DNA of 64,000 nucleotides, taken from contig PCDI01000011.1 of NCBI GenBank assembly GCA_002778195.1, positions 1 through 64,000 of the forward strand, read 5' to 3'. The stretch comes from Raffaelea ambrosiae. Its lineage: Eukaryota; Ascomycota; Sordariomycetes; Ophiostomatales; Ophiostomataceae. A program made the position numbers and the translations under genes. A model generated the notes under the pieces. The model made no database searches, was not told the DNA's origin, and worked only from the letters and a program-made list of their open reading frames with translations. Positions 55,919-64,000 of the stretch are shown here, piece by piece (the first letter of the stretch is position 1; each line of letters starts with the position of its first letter).

Positions 55919-58900
55919 GGCGTCGGTGGGGGAGGGAGGGCAGGTCGGAGGGGTGGAGGGGTGAGGAGGGGCGAGAGAAGGCGAGGGAGAGAAGAGAAAC
56001 GAAAGATGTCGAGGAGGAAGACCGCGGATGGCTGTGTGGCTGTGTGACTATTGAGCAGAAGGGACCGGTCGTCCGCGGGAGTGTGTGGTGGCTGCGAGAG
56101 TCTGGCGGCCGACGGCGGGAGAGCGCAAGATCGAGCGGGAGAGGCCCAGAGACGCAGCGAGGCAGGCAGCCGAGGCAGAGGGTCGTAGCGAGGCCAGAGC
56201 AGGGCCAGAGCGAGGCCGAAACACGGAGACGACCCAGCAGAGGCTCTTGTACTCTTCGTCGTGGACAGTCCAGTGGGGACAATCCGTCGTAGTCTGCGGG
56301 TCTGCGGAGGAGCGTCGACGATGCTGTGCGCAGAAGGAGCAAGGACGGAGCGGATGCCGGATGTCCAGAGGAGATAAAATAGTCGGGATGGGGAGGGGAG
56401 GGAGGGCAGTGAGGAAAGGGAGGAAAGAGAGGGAGAAGGGGGGAGGAGGAAGGATGCGAGGCCGCTTTATGGGACAATGGGCATGATGTTGTTTAATAAG
56501 AGTCGGAGGGTGTGCTTGCAGGCGGCAGCGACGAACGGGAGCGTCTGTGACTGACTGCGGTTTCCCGTTTTGATGGTTGGTTCTTGTTTTATTATTTTAT
56601 TATTTGTTCGTCGTTCCTTATTTCTCCCGCTTTATTCTGCTTTATTCTCTTTTTTATTCTTTTTTTTTCCGCTGCTTTTTTCCTCGCTTTTCGCTGGTCC
56701 ACGTCTGCTGTCCCTTTTGGAAGGGACGACGAGGGAGGGGGCGTGTGGGACGAGCACTTTGCCAGGAGTGGAGCGCAAACGGAGGCCCACCGTTGGGGAC
56801 GGAACGTCCTGGCTGGTGGGGTGGAAGGAATGGATGGGCTGGCCTGGGAGACGGCCACGACAGAGCGCGAAGGTGCGGCAGAAAGAGACGTGCGGGAGGG
56901 TGGAGGGGAGGCATGCCTGAGAGGACAGGAGCGATGGAGGAAACAAGGCGGCAGTGGAGCCCACTTGAGAGGATGCGAGTCTGCGACGGAAGGAGGGGGA
57001 GGGGGAGGGGTGTGTGGACTGTCGGTTGGGCTGCGGTTGCCGTTACGAGTAGTGAGACGGTTGCCGGTTGCCAGGCATCTGTTATCGATAGCGCGGTGGC
57101 AAGTGCAAGTACCATGTATCTTAGCTATTATGGCAAGATCCTCTTAAAGTGGCCCGCCTGGAGACAATGCTGGCTCCATCCGCAATGCGAGCTCTCTAAC
57201 TGCTTGCTAGTGGCCGCCCGGCAGTGCTGGCGGGTGGTTCCAGACAGACAACGAGACGGTGCCGGGGGCCAACGCCAGACGTGGTTTGTACTTTGTACCC
57301 AATACGGTGGCATCTCATCAACTAACTAGTTGCATAATTACTTTGTATCTGTATAGCAACTACCGTGTCGACCAAGTATCGCACCTTGCTGACTGGCCTG
57401 GGCGCTGTCTGGCCGGGAGACTCCATTGGGTCTGTCCCCAATGCCACGCGCGAATGCCACGGTCGCTGAAACTCGCACGCACGCCCTCACGCGTGGATCC
57501 TTGGGCATGTTTCGCCCGCTTGTGTCATGCACCCCATGCAACTTGGACGGCTGTCTGTGGCCAGGCGGGCAGCAGCGGCGCCCGAGCCCAACTGTGCGCT
57601 GGTAATTCGAATACCTTCTCAACCAGATGCTATGAGAACTGTACGCGATGCAGGTGTGATTATCTCAGCATCCTGCTCGTATTGACCTGTGCGTCTTGAT
57701 GCAAGGTTGGGCTGCCAGGACGAGTTGACAAGACAGCGGCAGAGACCGTTGTTCAAGTCATTGGCCATGCTATACCGATATCCTTACGATGAAAGACAAC
57801 GTCTGGGAGGAAGACAAGATACCTCGGCGCCTTCCATCAGGTATCGCACAGCGCCGGGCTTGCATTCCTGCTTTCGCCCGGTTGGCAGGCACGATGCCAG
57901 TTGCTGGCGTTGCCTAGTTAGACACTGCTAGTTCCCAATCGCACTGGACAAGTGTAGAAGAAGAGTCATACTCATATCCTCTCTCCTGCCCGATGGTTGC
58001 CTTGGTGGCCCCGCGCCATCCACACTTGGGCGTCAAAACGGAGCTGGGATTTGCGCCTCAAGATGCCGTCTTACTTGTTCTGGCCTAAGCGTTGCGCCCT
58101 AATGACTGGCCCGAATGGCTGGCCCGCGATCTCGCCTCTTCTGATTGGAATGCACCACACGTCTCTCGGACAGAGACGCGGGTTTGGGATGGAAATCTCT
58201 GGAAACGGCGAGGGTCCCCCAGAAACGCGCCCCGATTCGGCCAGGTTGGCCATTCATGAGTCGGGTGACGCCTTCGATCCGATTGCAGACCACCACGCAG
58301 CTTCTGCCACATCTACGAGCACGACGGGGCTGCCAGCCCGGGGCATGGCAAGCATGGCATGGCGAGCAATTTCCAAAGAAACCAACGGCCTCATTCCGTC
58401 GCCGGCCACCCTTGCTTCCCCAACATGTTTGCGGCGAAACTCAGGCGCAAGGAAGCAAGCTGGTATCACCCGGTGCTGACTGCCCGAGGGAATCATGCAA
58501 GCGGTCGCTGCAAAGTGGCAATACAAGAAGCTAGTTATGGCAGGCTGTTGCTCTGTTTGGGGGTGCCAGTCGGTCTGCGTTTTCCAATTTAGTTCTGCTA
58601 TCTAGCAGACTGATTCGACGGGCGCTTTCAACAAACAACTCGGGCGACGCGGAGGTGATCTTGCGCCACAGGGCAGCACGAGGGAACGCGTCGTCCTGCA
58701 GGGTCAATCTAGACAACCAGCGAAAGCCAGCCCGTTGCAAGTATAATAGCTAGTGTCAGTGCATCAATGCGGCCTCGTATATTTGCTGTGATCGTTGCAC
58801 CACCTGTATCTTACGCCTGTGTATATTGAGATACCCGGTACTATGCCTGCTTGCTACCTATTGATCCCAACATCGTATCTTTCAAACTCGTCTCCAACCT

Positions 58901-59272
58901 CATCTCGGCTCCGTGCCGCGTTTCGATTCAGTCGTGGTTGGCCCTATTGGCTGTGTATTAACCTGGAACTCGATATCGATCAATGGTATACCCTCCATCA
59001 ACATCGTGTGCTTATCCTGCAACTACTAGTCAATGTACACGATCTGCAAAACGGGCAAAAGACGCGCAAACTAAAGCGCATCACTAGCGTCTTGTCACGA
59101 AGGTATCGTTCCCTGTCATCTACGACCAGTCATGCTCTTCATGGCCACGGCAGCCAGCCACAATTTTCTTCCCATTGGTGCGACATGGCGAGCACGCTCT
59201 GAGATAAGAGGATTTTCCTGCTTGGGAGATGTTCCACCGTAGTGATTGTCCACACCTTGGACAGTCTACGAG

Positions 59273-59338
59273 TAGCCTACGGGTAGCCTATGGGCAGCCT
59301 ACGAACAGCCCACGCGATGCATCCAACTGCATCCAACT
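59273..59338. repeat. 11-bp agcctacgggt repeat and 10-bp tgcatccaac duplication
   Basis: Units agcctacgggt, agcctatgggc, agcctacgaac and agcccacgcga (59273-59316) are followed by two copies of tgcatccaac(t) to 59338. Intergenic. Confidence 0.75.
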
Positions 59339-60029
59339 GGGGATCAGACTTCAAGTGTCGTAGCGAACCACGCCCATCGAACGGAGAACTACCGAACAAG
59401 ACGGTCCTGGGACGAGAGAGTTATGCTGTGGTACGTCGCCTGGTAAATGCACTGACAGAATCAACGACGGGCTGGCTGGCCACAACCCGGCATGGCAACG
59501 CGGGCTGACGGAGCGAACGGGCGAGCGAGGGTGGGTGACTGGGCGGACACCGAGTGCAGGGATGGGGCATGGGATACGTCAACGACTAATTAACTAACTA
59601 TGATAGAACGAGTTACTCGGCCATGCTCGGTGATCTCGAAAGATGAGAGGACGCTGCAAAATGTGGCGCGCCTCTCCAATGCTCGCACAAGACACACGTC
59701 CAGTCCCGTAATACGCAGCGGCACAGCTGTGTTGTGTTTCTGTTGTGATTTTGGTATTGTTGTGCCTTTGTCGTGCCTTTGTCGTCTGTCACGAACACTG
59801 TCAGGTAGGCAACTACGGCGTATGCTGACCCCCCCGCCAAAGTTTTGCCAACACTGAAAGCACAGCCCGGACAACTGGCAGCTCGGGCTTCCCCGTATTT
59901 GCAGGCGTCCAACGTAAGGCAGCCACTGCAACACTGCCACGGTTGTGTGGGGTCTCTGCCTGTGAGGGCAAATCATCGAGCGAGGTTATTTTTTGGTGGA
60001 GAGCGAGGCTGACGGAAGGGGGATTATCG

Positions 60030-60200
60030 GTGCAGAATTTTCAGAATGTTCAGTGCCTTCTTCGGTGTTTTCTTCATTGTTTTCAGTGTCTTCTTCTGTG
60101 TTTTCTCCATAGTTTCTTAGGTGTGTATTCGAGTGTTTTCTTCAGTGGCTTCTCCTGTGGCTTCTCTAGTGGCTTCTTCAGTGGCTTGGGGAGTTTTCCG
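60030..60200. repeat. Degenerate T-rich ttttcttcagtg repeat
   Basis: Units such as gttttcttcattg, gttttcttcagtg, ggcttctcctgtg and ggcttcttcagtg recur with a period of about 12-15 bases across 170 bases. Divergence between units indicates an older array than the minisatellite at 23339. Confidence 0.65.
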
Positions 60201-61033
60201 AGTGCAAGAATTTATCAAAGATTTAACCGATTTCGCCAAGTCCGGGTTAGAAACAACCTCCCTGTAACCGTGCCCTCTCCGGTGCACGGCCGTGACGAAA
60301 ACTCAATCGACGTCGTCCAGAATCTTGACTCACTGGTCTGGGCTGCCGATGCAACCAACCGTGACGCCCTGGAGACTAGCAACTCCCAGAAAACTCACCC
60401 GAATGCCCCCTTCGAAATCTACTATGTAGTTAGCTGCGCTGCTTGTGAGAGTCCCTGTGTAGCAACTATACCACGGTGCTGCCAAAGCCCCAAAGGGCGG
60501 TGAGAACGACGAGTGACGACCGATTTTAGGCAGACGATGCCGGTCATTGCTGGATGGCTACCGTGTTTCTTCGCGTCTGTGTTTCTGCCTGTGTTTCTGC
60601 CTTCCCGCCCCAGCCAGACCAGCCAAGCCGAGAACAGACAGACGAGACCTACTGCATATGTAAGGCATGCAGATAGTATCTTACATTGCAACTATTATCT
60701 TGCAAGAACCGCTTGCACCACAGAGACAGTGACACGCATCATCCATCGCTAGTGCAGCGCATGCAGGCATCCCAAATACCCTGCATACGACCTATGACCT
60801 CCGCCTATGCCTTGTGACCTATGACTGTTTCACTGTCGCACTGGTGTGTGAATGCCTTGCTGCCAACTTGCCGTCTGCTCCGGGAACGCACTTGCCCTCG
60901 ACAAAGAGGAAGAGGATCACGAAAGTCGCTCATCGTGTCGGCCGAGAGACGCTGCCGGACATGGTCCCCTCCCTACTCCCTGACGTTTCCGTCTGCCTGT
61001 GCCATTGATGGGAGAGCCGGGTTGTCCTTGTTT

Positions 61034-61066
61034 TGTGTGTGCGCGCGCGTGTGTGTGTGTGTGTGT
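61034..61066. repeat. (GT)n/(GC)n microsatellite
   Basis: tgtgtgtgcgcgcgcgtgtgtgtgtgtgtgt-type dinucleotide run of about 33 bases. Alternating purine-pyrimidine sequence of this kind can adopt Z-DNA. Confidence 0.85.
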
Positions 61067-61842
61067 TTACACCTTCTTCTTCTCTTCTTCCCCTGCTCAT
61101 TTTCCTTCTCCCTTTGCGTAGATGTGTTCTCTCCACCCATATCATTGTTGCCTCTAATAAGCGTCGGAAATCTGGCACAATCATTTCTCTGTCCGTTTTC
61201 AGCCCCGTGTTCCTGTCCCCTCCCCTTCACGTCGCGATTATTTCTCTCGCCCAGGCCGGAGGCTGTGCTCAACACCACCATGCCATCTGTCCGTAGGTGG
61301 GTGCCGGCATCCAGCGCCATGACTAGGAATCTGCTTGCCGTATTCCCGTTCTGGACTAAGCCCAGATGCATGCGAACCTCGCCGCATCAACACTGCCTGC
61401 AGACCGCAGCGCATCGCGTCTTCTTGTTTGCTCTGCAGCAGCTGCACAGTCTCGTCGTGGTTGCCTGCGGAACGCTCTAATAGGCCAGCCCACTGGACGG
61501 ATGTCTGGATTGGTCCGCATCCCCTCCATAGCATGCACGTAGTCCTATCATGAAACCAGCTGCTTTTTTTCCCGCCCTTATAGCCTGTCCAGTCTGGCTA
61601 CAGAAGCCGAGCGGGCCCGTAGGATGGACTGTGACCATCTCCTATCCTGGGTCGGCCAAAGAGCCCCGGCGTAACGAGCTGAAATGCCACCCGTCCAAAT
61701 GTAAACCGGCATGCGAGCAAGCCAGAAAACCAGAAGAGAACGCTGTCAGGCAAGAAAGGAAACATCCAAGTATTCAAGCAAATGGGCGGGTCAAGTAACA
61801 AGTAAATAGACAAACACTATCAAGTCCAGCACGGGAGACATC

Positions 61843-62826
61843 CTAGTCCTTGCTCAAGCTAATCTCCACATCAGACACGACTGCCCTATGATCGGATAGG
61901 TACACGCCGTCATCAAAACGGTTGGAAAGCACCCCGAACGTGGAAACGTGGACGTTCTCCGCGTCTTTGGCAAACAGGAAATCAATTCGTTTGGGGAACT
62001 CGTTTGGCTCGCCAAAGGACGTGTAGGTTATCTCTCCGTTTCCATACCGCCTCTCTGGCGGAACCAATCCGGAGAGGTCAGTCAAGGCATCCGGCCCGTC
62101 CGTTATCACCTTGTACGCACCGTCGTCCGGCTCGCTGTTAAAGTCTCCGCCCAGGAAGACGGGCACTTGGGGATGCCCGCACCAGCCATCACCGCCAGCC
62201 TCGTACCCGTCCCAGCCATCCTGGCGTCGTTCCCACTCCCCGGCAATGGTCAAGATGAGGCTTGCGCTCTCGCGGCGCGCCTGAACGCCCAGGTGATCAA
62301 AGTGCGTGCTCATGACCACGACCGGGGCGCCGGTCGAGCGGTGGTGAAAGAGACCGACGGTGACGACGCGGTTCAGCGCTGCGTCCCACCCGCGAGACGG
62401 CACTGCCGGCGTTTCGCTCAGCCAATACATGCGCTTGCGTATGCAGCGCCACTCCATGATGCGATAGAACACAGGCGAAAACTCGCCGGCCTGCTTGCCG
62501 TCGTCGCGCCCCTCGCCAATGTACGCCCACTCCGGTCCCAGCTGCGCCTGGATGTCCAGTACCTGCGAGTACAAGAGCTCCTGGAAGCACAGAAACGGCG
62601 ACTTGTGGCCGGTGGTGATGAAGCGCAGCTGGGCGCATAGCTTGGGACACCGGACAGCCCACGGCTTCTCGTCGGCGACTGGGCTGGTCGTGGCATAGCG
62701 GACATTGAACGTGACGAGCCGTAACGGCAGCGTGTCTCTGTTGGTGCTACTGCTGGTTCTGGAGCGGACGCCGGCGACGGCATGGTCGGCCGTCTCGGCA
62801 AACTGGGCTGGGCGTTGGCCGCGCAT
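61843..62826 (-). CDS. Endonuclease/exonuclease/phosphatase-fold protein
   Basis: An intronless 327-residue frame. The metal-dependent EEP fold motifs are in order: TFNVRY (N41), CFQELL (E83, metal ligand), STHFDHLG (His/Asp), GGDFNSEPDDG (D228, N230) and SDHRAV (catalytic His near 315). The family includes AP endonucleases, DNase I, inositol phosphatases and sphingomyelinases. The short length, LRLVTFNVRYAT start and TYTSFGE...KRIDFLF segment fit the fungal proteins usually annotated just as endonuclease/exonuclease/phosphatase, which are thought to act on small phosphoesters; the substrate is not predictable here. No signal peptide is present. The first ATG (62826) leaves about 35 residues before the domain; the region upstream is not coding. 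Confidence 0.88.
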   Translation of the reverse strand: MRGQRPAQFAETADHAVAGVRSRTSSSTNRDTLPLRLVTFNVRYATTSPVADEKPWAVRCPKLCAQLRFITTGHKSPFLCFQELLYSQVLDIQAQLGPEWAYIGEGRDDGKQAGEFSPVFYRIMEWRCIRKRMYWLSETPAVPSRGWDAALNRVVTVGLFHHRSTGAPVVVMSTHFDHLGVQARRESASLILTIAGEWERRQDGWDGYEAGGDGWCGHPQVPVFLGGDFNSEPDDGAYKVITDGPDALTDLSGLVPPERRYGNGEITYTSFGEPNEFPKRIDFLFAKDAENVHVSTFGVLSNRFDDGVYLSDHRAVVSDVEISLSKD

Positions 62827-64000
62827 GTTTCCAGGGGTGACGATTTGGAGAGGGTGGTGAGATCGATCGAGAACACGAGCGAGGCAATGCGGCTTCTGCT
62901 GGTACGATGGTCTGCACCCCAGTATTAATGGACCCCAACGCCGAGTTCGGGATTGAAAGGCCCTGGCGAGCGACTGTCCCGTTTCTGGTATCCAAGCGGT
63001 TCGCTGGCAAGTTGGGACGAATGGCTCAGCCGACTAGGATGGATGGGATGGCATGGGTGAATTGGCCGGTCTCGTTTCGGGTTCACGTGATATTAAGACA
63101 GACACGGTTCGATGACCGATCCAAGGAAGCCTCTTCTTCCCTGTCCTCTTGCACGCTGCCAATAACTGCGGCGGTACTTGCCTCTCTCTCATTGGCATGG
63201 AACTGTTCATGCACAGTCAGAAAGCCACGACTTACTGCCCTGTGGGCTACAATGGCAATACAACCCAAGAAGCATGGGTCCTATTTTGGTTCGCAGCTCG
63301 GTCTGGCATTGCATTCGCTGCCGTCCACTTTGTTGGGACTGGTTGGGACTGTTGGGCAGCCGTGACAGGATTCGAGCCCACCTTCGGTGGGCTTAGGTGA
63401 AGGGAGGGTGGTGGGCTCGTGTGTGCGCGTGGCCAGCCATGTCGGGGAAGGGGGAGCAGTGGAGGGACACACTCCTCCACTGATTGGTGCTGTTCATGCT
63501 CGGTCAACCAAGGCCACGGCTTCCTCTGATCCCCACGTTGCGTGCCCCCCGTTGCTGTTTCTTGCATGGCGGTGATTTGCCGGCGGAAGGGGATTCGTCA
63601 ATGTGCGTCGGCATTTGCCCTGCACCAGAACTTTCAGACGAGCCATCTGCAACATTGCGTTGGTAAGCTGCATCAGGAAGCATGATCTGCTACATGTAAG
63701 CGGCCGATGTGTCGGTCAGCTGCGGTGGCTGTTGCTCGCCTGCCATGATCGGCAAAGCGGCCAGGAGCACCAAAGAAGGAGGGGAGGTTGAGGTGAGACA
63801 AGGAGGCAATAAGGACGACTGGAGGGACCAAGAGCGAGCAGGACAGACCAGAGACACCGAGTGCAAGAGGATGGACGGCGGGTGATCGCAACGGCGGACA
63901 AGACGGTTAGCAAAGAGCCGCAGCTGTGCCTCCTCCATGTTCGTACTGCAGGCAGGGTGTCTCGAACGCCTGCAAGGGCAGTGCGCGGTTCCTGCATCAC
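62827..64000. other. Right-edge region without a resolved gene
   Basis: The left part is the promoter side of the EEP gene. Minus-strand frames at 63690-63938 and 63716-64000 run to or near the window edge and could be the end of a gene lying to the right, but they are short, overlap in different frames and show no domain. An 8-bp hairpin at 63375-63393 is listed separately. Confidence 0.4.
63375..63393. other. Perfect 8-bp hairpin with triloop
   Basis: agcccacc-ttc-ggtgggct is a perfect inverted repeat with a three-base loop, 6 of 8 pairs G-C. It is not followed by a T run and does not fit a tRNA T-arm. Function unknown. Confidence 0.5.

Larger units (their letters stand above)
55919..61842. 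other. 5.9-kb spacer, the longest in the window
   Basis: No gene is supported on either strand. The left end (55919-56480) is the purine-rich (minus-strand C/T) leader of the disordered-protein gene. T-rich DNA lies at 56580-56700. Copies of GTATCTTAC are at 58806-58814 and 60676-60684, and A+T islets with actaacta words at 57315-57345 and 59580-59605. The frames above 150 codons (56577-57329, 57997-58479, 60821-61480) lack domains and are mutually inconsistent with splicing I could justify. Separate repeats are listed. Confidence 0.5.

Noticed and set aside
60821..61480. 219-codon + strand frame
   Set aside because: Runs through the (GT)n microsatellite and a T/C-rich tract and gives Cys/Val/Leu/Phe low complexity; no homology recognised.
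63360..63400. Possible tRNA T-arm (gattcgagccc)
   Set aside because: The word resembles a B box, but no 7-bp acceptor stem, A box or D-arm can be built at the right distance on either strand. No tRNA was found anywhere in the window.
1..64000. Mobile elements, CRISPR arrays, biosynthetic cluster
   Set aside because: No transposase, reverse transcriptase or integrase fragments, no long terminal repeats, no regularly spaced repeats and no clustered pathway genes were seen. The repeats present are short tandem arrays.

Overview
The window is nuclear DNA of a filamentous ascomycete (Pezizomycotina), most likely a Sordariomycete. Coding DNA is G+C-rich, introns are short (about 60-240 bases) with GTRNGT-type donors and CTRAC-type branch sites, spacers are long and full of pyrimidine tracts and microsatellites, and proteins typical of these fungi are present (PFF1-type vacuolar protease, Ure2-like GST, disordered fungal-only proteins). 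Genus and species cannot be fixed from the sequence alone. Gene models were spliced by hand from reading frame, splice signals and protein-family continuity; no transcript evidence was available.

Layout: 0.5-2.8 kb sterol O-acyltransferase (+); 3.6-5.3 J-domain protein (-); 7.5-9.0 metallophosphoesterase (-); 10.5-12.4 disordered CaaX protein (+); 15.8-16.1 small zinc-ribbon-like protein (+); 17.9-19.6 KGD2, mitochondrial 2-oxoglutarate dehydrogenase E2 (-); 20.2-21.9 PRI2, primase large subunit (-); 24.5-26.9 Ser/Thr kinase (+); 27.7-29.9 HSP90 (-); 31.3-32.3 flavin-reductase-like protein (-), divergent from 32.7-33.3 mitochondrial ribosomal protein bL31m (+); 33.7-35.8 VPS5 retromer sorting nexin (-); 36.5-39.4 TAF5 of TFIID (-), divergent from 39.9-40.6 MED11 of Mediator (+); 41.1-44.4 PFF1 vacuolar protease (-); 45.0-47.4 branchpoint-bridging protein BBP/SF1 (-); 47.8-48.9 glutathione S-transferase (-); 49.6-50.8 single-pass membrane protein (-); 54.1-55.9 Pro/Ser/Arg-rich disordered protein (-); 61.8-62.8 endonuclease/exonuclease/phosphatase-fold protein (-). 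Spacers of 2.2, 1.6, 3.4, 1.8, 2.6, 3.2 and 5.9 kb hold no gene I can support.

This is ordinary housekeeping chromosome, not a cluster: neighbours serve unrelated pathways (sterol esters, chaperones, replication, transcription, splicing, endosomal sorting, vacuole). No transposon, CRISPR array, tRNA, rRNA or secondary-metabolite cluster was found, and I do not see a new multi-gene system. Points of real interest are: a dispersed 9-mer (GTAAGATAC) that recurs ten times exactly, only in spacers, within A+T-rich islets; MluI-box-like sites in front of PRI2; paired CCAAT boxes in front of KGD2; an inferred 5'-leader intron of HSP90; two head-to-head gene pairs; a kinase with DLG in place of DFG; and two fungal proteins of unknown function (the CaaX protein and the 94-residue four-Cys protein).
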